DNA from: Spirochaetaceae bacterium
GTDB lineage: Bacteria; Spirochaetota; Spirochaetia; DSM-27196; Salinispiraceae
NCBI GenBank assembly: GCA_007129335.1
Contig: SKVS01000334.1
Coordinates: forward strand, 1 to 14,147
Length of the DNA: 14,147 nucleotides
Direction of reading: 5' to 3'
The position numbers and the translations under genes were made by a program. The notes below the pieces were generated by a model. The model had not been told where the DNA came from. It saw only the letters and a program-made list of their open reading frames with translations, and did no database searches. Each line of letters starts with the position of its first letter. Position 1 is the first letter of the stretch. This document shows positions 7,316-13,872 of this stretch, piece by piece.

Positions 7316-8891
7316 ACCCGGAGCACGGAGAACCCGGAATTTTACATTCATCCGGATTATGCACAGTTTTTTTGCGGCCCTCACTGTCGGCACGTTCGGC
7401 TTACTGCTCTGGAGAACCTTCGACCTGGTACTCCTGTCCAACCAATGGCCATCTCCTGCACCCCTGTGGCTGGTAATGGGTTTTACCCTCCTGGCTGCCG
7501 GGTTGGAAATTCTTTTTACTCTCCTGAGCCCAGGCCAAAGGCTCGATCCTGCATTTCGTTGGCGGGCCTTGTTCGTTTTTCTTATTGCTGGTTATTTGAC
7601 TGTTTCCCTCATTCATCCTGTCCCCTGGACAATCAAGTTCCTGCCCCGGTTGAATTCTCTTACCTTTTTGGCTTATACCCTGTTTATTTTCTACACCATG
7701 GGAGCAACCCACCAACCCCTGCTCCATAGGGAGGAACTAACCCTCCTGTTCGAAGGCAAACGGGGAGATGTTCTTCTGGAAATGCTCCAGCACGAACATC
7801 CGCAAATTCTTGCAGCCCTCACCGGAATCCGAAAAAACAACAACCGGTGTATTCTCATGATTATTTCCACCATCTTCTTGATTATGATCCTGTGGTCTCT
7901 GGGAGTTGATTTATCGGCCTCCAAAGGTCTGACCATACTGACACTGGGATCCTTAACAGGCAGTTTCCTGGGATTATCCCTGGGCAATTCTTACCTGGAT
8001 GATCACCGGAGTCTGTTAAAAACATCCTTGTATTCCCTGGACCAGCGGGTAAGCAGGCTCATGCTCTCCCTGATCATTATTGTACTGGCACTGGCCCTGG
8101 GGTGGAGTATAAACAGTTCCCGGGCAGTCCTGCCTCCCGAAGTGGTCATTGCTCTGTTCGCCTGGCTTGCGGGATTGTTTACTCCCCGGGGCGGGGAACA
8201 GATGATTCAGGAAATGGAGCAATTATTCCGGCCAGAACCAGCCCGTATACCCCTGGTGGATATGGATGCAGCTGAACGGGCTTTTGATCTCAGTAAATAC
8301 CTGGCATTTATCGGTGAAGTGCTCCGAAACGGACTCATTATTGCCGCGGTTTTGGGTCTGATGTTCTTCCTTGTGTATCCAGCTTTGAAAAAAGGGGCGG
8401 TCCGTAACTGGTTCCGAACCATCGGGGAAAGAATGAACCAGGGTTCATTCAAACGTTTTCTTCTATCGACCATGAGGATTTTCCGTTCTCTCGGGAGGCT
8501 TTGGACAGATTTGTTCCGCCGCCGGGACACCAACTGGAACCAGCAGGAGCTTTCAAAAGAAGCACTGATAAACCATTATTTACGGGACTTGGTTCAGTTC
8601 AACAAAAGGGCTCAAGGCCACATGGGCCCACTTCAAAAAGCCCTCGACCGCCTTTTTACTCAACTTACCCGATTCCATGTACCCCTTTCCCGGGATGCAA
8701 CCTTACGGGAACTGGTTTTTCAGGGGTCACACAACCATCCCGCAGCAGGAATTACCGATTCTGCAAACATTCTGTGTACCTGTTTTGAACAAATTCTCTA
8801 CGATCCATCCCTGAACCAAAAAGAAGCATCTGCTCTTTTGGAAACCATTTCCGGGATTCTTGGAACCTGGGAGTCCCTGAACCTGGATTAA
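7308..8891 (+). CDS. Polytopic membrane protein with cytosolic C-terminal domain (DUF4129-like), MoxR/DUF58 partner
   Basis: The protein has 527 residues. About nine hydrophobic segments are visible (roughly 19-41, 51-73, 85-102, 114-132, 181-199, 205-226, 251-270, 274-292 and 338-360). A basic stretch and a soluble C-terminal domain (about 410-527) follow. The C-terminal part, with NHYLRDLVQFNKRAQG, RDATLRELVFQ and repeated helical Leu positions, looks like the DUF4129 tail found in TgpA-type proteins of MoxR/DUF58 cassettes; this match is by appearance only. Unlike TgpA there is no transglutaminase core with its Cys-His-Asp triad between the membrane region and the tail. The start at 7308 is set by GGGGAGG 9 nt upstream and overlaps the DUF58 stop. 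It is the last gene of the unit and converges on the nuclease gene with only 24 bp between stops. Function is unknown; an envelope role with MoxR/DUF58 is inferred. Confidence 0.82.
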   Translation: MTRPGARRTRNFTFIRIMHSFFAALTVGTFGLLLWRTFDLVLLSNQWPSPAPLWLVMGFTLLAAGLEILFTLLSPGQRLDPAFRWRALFVFLIAGYLTVSLIHPVPWTIKFLPRLNSLTFLAYTLFIFYTMGATHQPLLHREELTLLFEGKRGDVLLEMLQHEHPQILAALTGIRKNNNRCILMIISTIFLIMILWSLGVDLSASKGLTILTLGSLTGSFLGLSLGNSYLDDHRSLLKTSLYSLDQRVSRLMLSLIIIVLALALGWSINSSRAVLPPEVVIALFAWLAGLFTPRGGEQMIQEMEQLFRPEPARIPLVDMDAAERAFDLSKYLAFIGEVLRNGLIIAAVLGLMFFLVYPALKKGAVRNWFRTIGERMNQGSFKRFLLSTMRIFRSLGRLWTDLFRRRDTNWNQQELSKEALINHYLRDLVQFNKRAQGHMGPLQKALDRLFTQLTRFHVPLSRDATLRELVFQGSHNHPAAGITDSANILCTCFEQILYDPSLNQKEASALLETISGILGTWESLNLD

Positions 8892-8915
8892 TACTTCATC
8901 GTGGTTAATTTCAGC

Positions 8916-9599
8916 CTAATCGGAATTACCCTGAAGTCCCTGCATTTCCTGAATCTGATCCCTGATCCTGGCTGCTTCTTCGTAGTTTTCCTGATTTACT
9001 GCATTTTCCAGTTTCATTTCCAGGTTGGTAATAATGTCCCTCATAGCACTCCGGGATTTTTCCCGCTCCAAGGTCTCATTATCCACATCTTCGAGTTCGT
9101 CCAGCACTTCATCAGAATCTTCAGACAGGAGTTCTTCTTCCAGGGCTGCTTCCAGTTCTTCAGGAGTCATTTCCGGAACAGGTGTTACCATGGATTCGGG
9201 AATACTGGTTTCATCCACAATAAATTCCGCTATATATACCGGGCATTCAAGGCGGACCGCAAGGGCGAGGGCATCGGATGGACGACTGTCGAACATGAGT
9301 TTTTTCATACCCATTCGGGTAGCTATTTGTGCGTAGAAAATACCATCCTGCATATCGGTGATTTCTACCCTGTCAATTACCAAACCCATCTTTTCAAAAA
9401 CACTCAACATGAGATCGTGGCTTAAGGGACGGGGAACAGGAACCTTACCCATGCCAATTAGGATGGACTGGGCTTCGAGCTGGCCTATAAAAATAGGAAC
9501 TACCCGCTTGGTATCCAAAGGCCTCAGGAGAACGGCACTACCCCGGTCGGTTTTTGCCAGGGTCCAAACTTCTACTTCAATTAATCCGGTATTTCTCAT
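8916..9599 (-). CDS. Bifunctional nuclease (BFN/DUF151) family protein with C-terminal UVR motif
   Basis: The 227-residue protein carries a BFN domain at about 1-140: IEVEVWTLAKTD, VVPIFIGQLEAQSI, RPLSHDLM, then SRPSDALALAVRLECPVYIA, the best conserved signature of the family. An acidic linker (about 150-185, very rich in Glu and Asp) follows. The C-terminus MKLENAVNQENYEEAARIRD plus QIQEM is a UVR motif as in UvrB/UvrC, which mediates protein-protein contacts. Bacterial BFN proteins have been linked to nuclease activity and, in plants, to stress responses; the role here is inferred. BFN with a UVR tail is a common bacterial arrangement. The Shine-Dalgarno site is weak (AAGAAAAG just before the ATG). 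The gene is convergent with the membrane-protein gene and divergent from the EamA transporter. Confidence 0.9.
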   Translation of the reverse strand: MRNTGLIEVEVWTLAKTDRGSAVLLRPLDTKRVVPIFIGQLEAQSILIGMGKVPVPRPLSHDLMLSVFEKMGLVIDRVEITDMQDGIFYAQIATRMGMKKLMFDSRPSDALALAVRLECPVYIAEFIVDETSIPESMVTPVPEMTPEELEAALEEELLSEDSDEVLDELEDVDNETLEREKSRSAMRDIITNLEMKLENAVNQENYEEAARIRDQIQEMQGLQGNSD

Positions 9600-9844
9600 C
9601 TTTTCTTAACTTACTCATTTTTCAACAAGGTTTCCATCACTTTTTCTACAAAGGTACATGATATACCAGGGCTAGGGCATATGGCGAATATTGGAACTGG
9701 AAAATACATAAGCCCAGGAGAACTAGACAGCTTATGACTATAGATTCAAAGGAATAACTCGACATGTCGAGTTATTGCCCTGTGTTAGCTCTACATGAAG
9801 ATACCCAGTTGTAGGAAATTGTTTTCTAGGGTTACATATGCTGT
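9600..9844. other. Intergenic region between the divergent nuclease and EamA genes
   Basis: These 245 bases must hold both divergent promoters. Apart from the 24-bp palindrome, they contain only very short reading frames (18 codons from 9681 and 16 codons from 9764) that carry no recognisable protein. No clear paired -35/-10 set was found for either gene. The EamA gene has only a weak, distant AGGG (9828-9831) as ribosome site. Confidence 0.4.
9753..9776. promoter_or_regulatory. Perfect 24-bp palindrome, candidate operator
   Basis: AATAACTCGACA followed directly by its reverse complement TGTCGAGTTATT gives a 12-bp dyad with no loop. No T-run follows in either direction, so it does not look like a rho-independent terminator. 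It lies 68 bp upstream of the EamA start and 153 bp upstream of the nuclease start. This placement suits binding by a dimeric regulator. The regulator is unknown, and no second copy was noticed in the window. Confidence 0.55.
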
Positions 9845-10768
9845 ATGAATTATTGGGTTGGGGGTTTCTTTGTATTTATTTCCTCGCTTGCATTTGGTGC
9901 AATGGCCTTGTTCGCCCGGGTTGCCTATGCATACGGAGTCAGTCCGCTTACCCTGTTATTTTTCCGCTTTGCCCTGGGTGCATTGTGCATGGGGATTATT
10001 GTTCACATACGAAAGGAAAGATTTCCAGCCTTAAAAACCAGCGCAGGCCTTTTTCTCATGGGCGCTGCAGGGTACAGCCTTCAGTCTTTTTCTTTTTTTA
10101 CCGCCCTTACCATGGCCAATGTCGGTTTGGTATCCCTCCTGCTTTTTCTGTATCCTGCAATAGTAGCCGTATTATCCCGGATCATTTTCAAAGAATTGCT
10201 CACCCCGGTAAGGACCTTTGCAATCCTCCTTGCCTTTTCGGGTACGGCCCTTATCGTAGGCCCCAGCCCCGCGGGAAGTCCCCTGGGAATAGCCCTTGGA
10301 ATTAATGCAGCCCTGGTGTATTCCCTGTACATCATGGCAGGAACACACCTTTTGAAATCAGCTTCACCCATAACCGGTTCGCTTATAATAATGACCGGTG
10401 CTGGGGTGGTTTTTGGTTTTGCCAACGGATTTTTAGGCTTCTCCCTTCCGTCTTCCCCCCTGGGATGGGCAGCCATTCTCGGGGTTGCGCTGATTTCCAC
10501 GGTAATTGCGGTAACCTTTTTTCTTATTGGAATAGCATCTATTGGGCCAACCAGGGCATCGATCCTATCGACCTTCGAGCCTATTTTCACCGTACTCCTG
10601 GCAGCCATTTTTCTCCAAGAGCCTATTGGAGGAACCACAGTTCTTGGGGGATTAGCAATTCTGGGAGCAAGTATTCTCTTATCGTTACAACCTCAGGCAC
10701 CCAGGGTCGTCCCCGAACCGGACATCAACATTCTGCCAATCGAACACAATAACCATAACGACTGTTAA
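9845..10768 (+). CDS. DMT superfamily transporter (EamA family)
   Basis: A 307-residue inner-membrane protein made of two tandem EamA repeats (about 5-138 and 148-280), with ten hydrophobic segments expected. Typical elements are the first helix with an early Phe/Ala/Gly-rich run, FFRFALGAL in helix 2, the end of repeat 1 at LLAFSGTALIVGP, and in repeat 2 the family-typical ASILSTFEPIFTVLLAAIFL then EPIGGTTVLGGLAILGA. Family members export amino acids, metabolites or drugs; the substrate cannot be deduced here. An in-frame stop at 9827 confines the start to the ATG at 9845. The last residues (PEPDINILPIEHNNHNDC) form a hydrophilic tail whose coding sequence overlaps the opposing methyltransferase gene by 44 bp. 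Single-gene transcript likely, perhaps controlled through the palindrome at 9753. Confidence 0.93.
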   Translation: MNYWVGGFFVFISSLAFGAMALFARVAYAYGVSPLTLLFFRFALGALCMGIIVHIRKERFPALKTSAGLFLMGAAGYSLQSFSFFTALTMANVGLVSLLLFLYPAIVAVLSRIIFKELLTPVRTFAILLAFSGTALIVGPSPAGSPLGIALGINAALVYSLYIMAGTHLLKSASPITGSLIIMTGAGVVFGFANGFLGFSLPSSPLGWAAILGVALISTVIAVTFFLIGIASIGPTRASILSTFEPIFTVLLAAIFLQEPIGGTTVLGGLAILGASILLSLQPQAPRVVPEPDINILPIEHNNHNDC

Positions 10769-11726
10769 GCTTATTCTGACAAACCTTAGCCATAAGCGAA
10801 ACCTCGTTAGATCTGTCCCAAAAAAGGTATGCGGTATTTTCCCGGTAGTACTCATCTTTCAATTGATTCAAGAGATCCAGCTTCCCTGACCAGACATCGA
10901 GCTCCGAGCAGGTGAAATCGGTATATTCCAGGGCTTTCTCAGGAAATATTGTTCTAAGAATCTTTCCTAATGGATTATTCCAAGGTTTCAGGAGTTCGGT
11001 ATTCATGCCTTCCATGCCGTAGGTGGAAAATACCATTACCATACCAAATCCTTCCGTACTCCGGGATTTTTTCCGTTTCACTATTTCTGCCATATCAAGA
11101 ATGGTCTTCTCAAGAGACTGAACAAAATACAAAGAATCAACAGCCAGAAAAGATCCAACCTCCCGTCCGTAGTCCGGCAGCTCATCCATAGAATGTCGGA
11201 AAAATGCAATTTCCGGAAACCGGCTGGAAGCAAGATCCAAAGCATCCTGAGAAATATCGATACCCGCAAGAGCCCGACCGCTCCTTGTGGAAAGTATATT
11301 GGTTAAACTCCCGTCTCCGCATCCCAGATCCAGGATGGGCTGTTGACACCTGCCCAGGGCTTCCACAAGAAAATCCCTTTGCAGTTCATCGGTCAACCCA
11401 ACAATGCCCAATTCTCCGTGTTCCCTGTGGAGAAAGGTCCGGTCTGTTTCACTTCTTACAGAAATTTCATACCCCTCATGAAAGGAAAACGAAATCATTG
11501 TTTCGTGGGCAATCCTGCGTCCCTCATCGGTCAGAGACAGGTTATCATTCTCCATGGAAATGAATCCCCGGGATTCCAGATGCTCAAGCTCCCGGAAAAT
11601 TGATTCAGGATCTACATTCAACCCAAAATAGGGTTCAAATTCCTGGTAAACAAGCTCGGGTGTAACCCTGTGGGAGCTTTTTAGGAGGGATTGCAACTCA
11701 ACAGTAACATATCGGTGTAAATCCAT
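10725..11726 (-). CDS. Winged-helix plus class I SAM-dependent methyltransferase protein
   Basis: The 333-residue protein has two parts. Residues 1-75 look like a winged helix-turn-helix: VTPELVYQEF, SIFRELEHLESRGFI, then LSLTDEGRRIA as the wing and following helix. Residues about 110-260 carry a class I methyltransferase fold with motif I ILDLGCGDGSLT (131-142) for SAM binding and the acidic residue of motif II in ALAGIDIS (Asp157). SMDELPD and FLAVDSLYFVQ match the later strands. The methyl acceptor is unknown. The start has GAAGGAG about 10 nt upstream, lying within the end of the alpha-glucosidase gene, and begins 3 bp after that gene's stop, so the two are surely co-transcribed. The fusion of a DNA-binding-like domain to a methyltransferase could mean a regulator or a small-molecule methylase; neither can be chosen from sequence. 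Confidence 0.85.
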   Translation of the reverse strand: MDLHRYVTVELQSLLKSSHRVTPELVYQEFEPYFGLNVDPESIFRELEHLESRGFISMENDNLSLTDEGRRIAHETMISFSFHEGYEISVRSETDRTFLHREHGELGIVGLTDELQRDFLVEALGRCQQPILDLGCGDGSLTNILSTRSGRALAGIDISQDALDLASSRFPEIAFFRHSMDELPDYGREVGSFLAVDSLYFVQSLEKTILDMAEIVKRKKSRSTEGFGMVMVFSTYGMEGMNTELLKPWNNPLGKILRTIFPEKALEYTDFTCSELDVWSGKLDLLNQLKDEYYRENTAYLFWDRSNEVSLMAKVCQNKLNSRYGYCVRLAEC

Positions 11727-11729
11727 TCC

Positions 11730-13346
11730 CTAGGACTCCTTCACAATTCTTATTCGGGAACCCCAGGCCTCAAACAAAAGCTGTTCATCCCCGGCAAGAC
11801 CAGTCGGCATCATGCCTTGTCTGGAAAAGTCCAGTTCAACTCGAATACATTGGTCTCCCAGAATACGACGGTAGTGTAAACTGGTTCTGGAAGACGAAGG
11901 GGCAAATTCCATTCGTCCCTGTCTCAGAGCCGGTTGCTCCTGACGAAGGGCAATGAGATTCCGGGTCAAATGAAGCAGGGAATCGGGGTTATTGTCCTGT
12001 GCCTCCACATTTCTCCAGACATAATTAGGATGCATGGGAAGCCAGAAGGAAGGAGCTGGAGTATCATCCCATTGCATGGGGGAGCGGCACCCGTCCCGGC
12101 CAACAAAAAAAGGCCAGTAGTATTTACCCGGAGGATCAAGAATTTCTTTCCGTTTCAACCGGATATCCCTCATGCCAATCTCCTCTCCATAATAGAGAAA
12201 TGGAGTTCCCCTCAGGGTCAAAAGCATTGCCATGGCAAGGGCCGGGTAGGTATCATCCTCCAAATGAATATGATTACCCGACAATCTTGCATCCTGGTTA
12301 CACGCTGCTTTATCGACTTCCTCATACTTCTTACCCGAGCCTGACAAACCCGCGCCCCTGCCGTCCCTGGCATATCTTGTTGCAGTCCGGGGTAGATCGT
12401 GGTTGGACAGCACATAGTTCGGCCATACCCCCTCTCCTGTTACCCGGTCCCAATCCAGTATGGCCTTTTTGAAACGCCCGGGTTTACAGGGCTGTTTGGT
12501 GAAAGTAAAATTAAATGCCGCATGGAGTTTATCCGAACCGCAATAACTGGCAGTCCTTTCGGGAGTTGCAAGGAACGTCTCACCCACTGCGTAGGTTTCC
12601 GGTTGGGAATCGAGAATGGTTCTGAGTTCCTGTAGCAATCCCATCATTTCCGGCTGATCAATATCATTCCTATGGTGTTGACGGTCAAAGGCCCTAAGTC
12701 CGAATTTTGCTGGATTACTCTGAAGTTCCTTGTCTTTAAAATATGCATTGAAAACATCCAGCCTGAAGCCATCTACCCCTTTGTTCATCCAGAATCGAAC
12801 CACATCGAGCTGGGCCTGCCTTACCTGGGGATTATGCCAGTTGACGTCCGGTTGTTCTTTTACGAACATGTGAAAATAATATTCCCCTGTCTGTTTATCC
12901 AGCTCCCATCCACCACCGCCAAATACCGACTGCCAGTTATTCGGTATTCCTGGCTGCCATAGGTACCAATCCCGTTTCCCATTGGTTCTATTTGCCCTGC
13001 TTTCCTGAAACCAGGGGTGCTGATCGGAGGTATGATTCAGTACCAGGTCTACAATAATGCGAATTCCCCTGTCGTGGGCATCGGCTACCAGTTGTTCAAA
13101 GTCCTCCATGGTACCCAAGCGGGGATCGATAGCGCAGTGATCCGATACATCATATCCATAATCCACATCGGGACTGGGATAGAAGGGCGATAACCACAGC
13201 GCATCTATGCCCAGAGCCTGCAGATAATCGAGTTTACCCACGATTCCCTTCAGGTCACCAATACCATCCCCATTCGAGTCTGCAAAAGATCGGGGATAGA
13301 TTTGGTAAATGACCCCGTCACGCCACCATACGTATGTGTCTTCCAT
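11730..13346 (-). CDS. GH13 alpha-glucosidase (oligo-1,6-glucosidase/maltodextrin type)
   Basis: The 538-residue enzyme hydrolyses terminal alpha-glucosidic bonds of short oligosaccharides in the cytoplasm (no signal peptide). GH13 landmarks are clear: VIYQIYPRSFADSNGDGIGD at the N-terminus, DLVLNHTSDQHPWF (region I), DGFRLDVFNAY with nucleophile Asp197 (region II), YAVGETFLA with acid/base Glu256 (region III), and VLSNHDLPR with Asp317 (region IV). LRGTPFLYYGEEIGM and SPMQWDDTP are typical of this subgroup. Between the region IV motif and LRGTPFLYYGEE lies an unusually long hydrophilic stretch (about 325-365, GRGAGLSGSGKKYEEV onward). Specificity between alpha-1,4 and alpha-1,6 is not settled by sequence reading. 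No good ribosome site precedes the ATG; a TATGAT (13359-13354) lies only 7 bp upstream. It is the first gene of a transcript with the methyltransferase. Confidence 0.93.
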   Translation of the reverse strand: MEDTYVWWRDGVIYQIYPRSFADSNGDGIGDLKGIVGKLDYLQALGIDALWLSPFYPSPDVDYGYDVSDHCAIDPRLGTMEDFEQLVADAHDRGIRIIVDLVLNHTSDQHPWFQESRANRTNGKRDWYLWQPGIPNNWQSVFGGGGWELDKQTGEYYFHMFVKEQPDVNWHNPQVRQAQLDVVRFWMNKGVDGFRLDVFNAYFKDKELQSNPAKFGLRAFDRQHHRNDIDQPEMMGLLQELRTILDSQPETYAVGETFLATPERTASYCGSDKLHAAFNFTFTKQPCKPGRFKKAILDWDRVTGEGVWPNYVLSNHDLPRTATRYARDGRGAGLSGSGKKYEEVDKAACNQDARLSGNHIHLEDDTYPALAMAMLLTLRGTPFLYYGEEIGMRDIRLKRKEILDPPGKYYWPFFVGRDGCRSPMQWDDTPAPSFWLPMHPNYVWRNVEAQDNNPDSLLHLTRNLIALRQEQPALRQGRMEFAPSSSRTSLHYRRILGDQCIRVELDFSRQGMMPTGLAGDEQLLFEAWGSRIRIVKES

Positions 13347-13470
13347 ACAGGTATCATAGCCTGTTTTCCCTTTTTCCGGAAATTTTTTCCTGTATTTTTC
13401 CTGTTCTGTAAATCAGAACCGCCTTTTTCCTGGTAATTACCTCTGAGCACACACCAGAAAGGAGGCTTAC
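13347..13470. promoter_or_regulatory. Divergent regulatory region with clustered repeats, between alpha-glucosidase and zinc-ribbon gene
   Basis: Only 124 bp separate the two divergent genes, yet several ordered elements are visible. ACAGG-N8-CCTGT (13347-13364) abuts the alpha-glucosidase start. TTTTTCCGG (13371-13379) is followed by three copies of TTTTTCCTG at 13384-13392, 13395-13403 and 13424-13432; the first two TTTTTCCTG copies are 11 bp apart, about one helical turn. TTTCCGGAAA (13373-13382) is a perfect 10-bp palindrome. GTTCTG-N5-CAGAAC (13403-13419) is a clean dyad. AAAGGAGG (13458-13465) is a strong ribosome site for the plus-strand gene. These suit control by a sugar-responsive regulator, but no regulator family can be named. 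Confidence 0.45.
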
Positions 13471-13749
13471 ATGACATCAAAGGTAAAACAACCAGGCCCG
13501 GACTCTTGCCTGAATCCCCTTTGTCCAAGCAATAAACAGGGTTTTGCCCCCCCTGAAAAATGGAAAGACAAGCCCTGGTACTATCATCATGGGTGGTACA
13601 TTACCCTTTCCTCGGGGGTGGTTCCCCGGTTTCGCTGCCGCTACTGTGGTCAGTCTAGTTCAACCCAAACTACAGATCCGAGCTGTTATAAAAAATCACC
13701 CAAAAAACAGCGAATAGACTTCCTCCGTTGGGTGGGAATTCTGTCCTGA
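13471..13749 (+). CDS. Small zinc-ribbon protein, resembling the N-terminus of a transposase-like family
   Basis: The 92-residue protein has two cysteine pairs, CLNPLC (Cys13, Cys18) and CRYC (Cys56, Cys59), separated by an aromatic, His-rich stretch (WYYHHGWYITLSSG). The arrangement Cys-pair, HG, then RFRCRYCGQSSSTQT resembles the zinc-binding head of transposase-like proteins, several of which occur in spirochaetes; this is by memory and appearance. In those proteins a helix-turn-helix and a catalytic domain follow; here the chain stops after KKQRIDFLRWVGILS. It is either a truncated remnant or a stand-alone zinc-binding protein. A near-perfect ribosome site (AAAGGAGG, 5 nt spacing) shows the start is real. 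It is divergent from the alpha-glucosidase and lies 123 bp before the symporter on the same strand. Function unknown. Confidence 0.6.
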   Translation: MTSKVKQPGPDSCLNPLCPSNKQGFAPPEKWKDKPWYYHHGWYITLSSGVVPRFRCRYCGQSSSTQTTDPSCYKKSPKKQRIDFLRWVGILS

Positions 13750-13820
13750 ACGAGTCAGGGCAAACAGATCCCTTGAGAAATACCTTCTATACAGAACAAC
13801 TGGTCGGGATTACAATACCA

Positions 13821-13842
13821 GTAGAGGTATGGTTACCTCTGC
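13821..13842 (+). promoter_or_regulatory. Stem-loop in the leader of the symporter gene
   Basis: AGAGGTA (13823-13829), loop TGGT, TACCTCT (13834-13840) form a perfect 7-bp stem, extendable by a T-G and a G-C pair. It ends 30 bp before the symporter ATG and is not followed by a T-run, so it is not a standard terminator. It could be an operator dyad, an mRNA leader structure, or chance. Confidence 0.35.
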
Positions 13843-13872
13843 AAGAAACCACACTTTTCTTAGAAGGATGGT

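Noticed and set aside
9681..9811. Two tiny reading frames (18 and 16 codons) in the nuclease/EamA spacer as leader peptides
   Set aside because: Short enough to occur by chance; no run of regulatory codons and no attenuator hairpin with T-run follows.
10081..10638. 185-codon reading frame antisense to the EamA gene
   Set aside because: Its composition (many Lys, Arg and Pro) is that of an antisense shadow, while the plus frame has clear EamA repeats.
13750..13872. Glycine riboswitch before the sodium symporter
   Set aside because: The conserved glycine-riboswitch core sequences and tandem architecture are not visible in this 123-bp leader.
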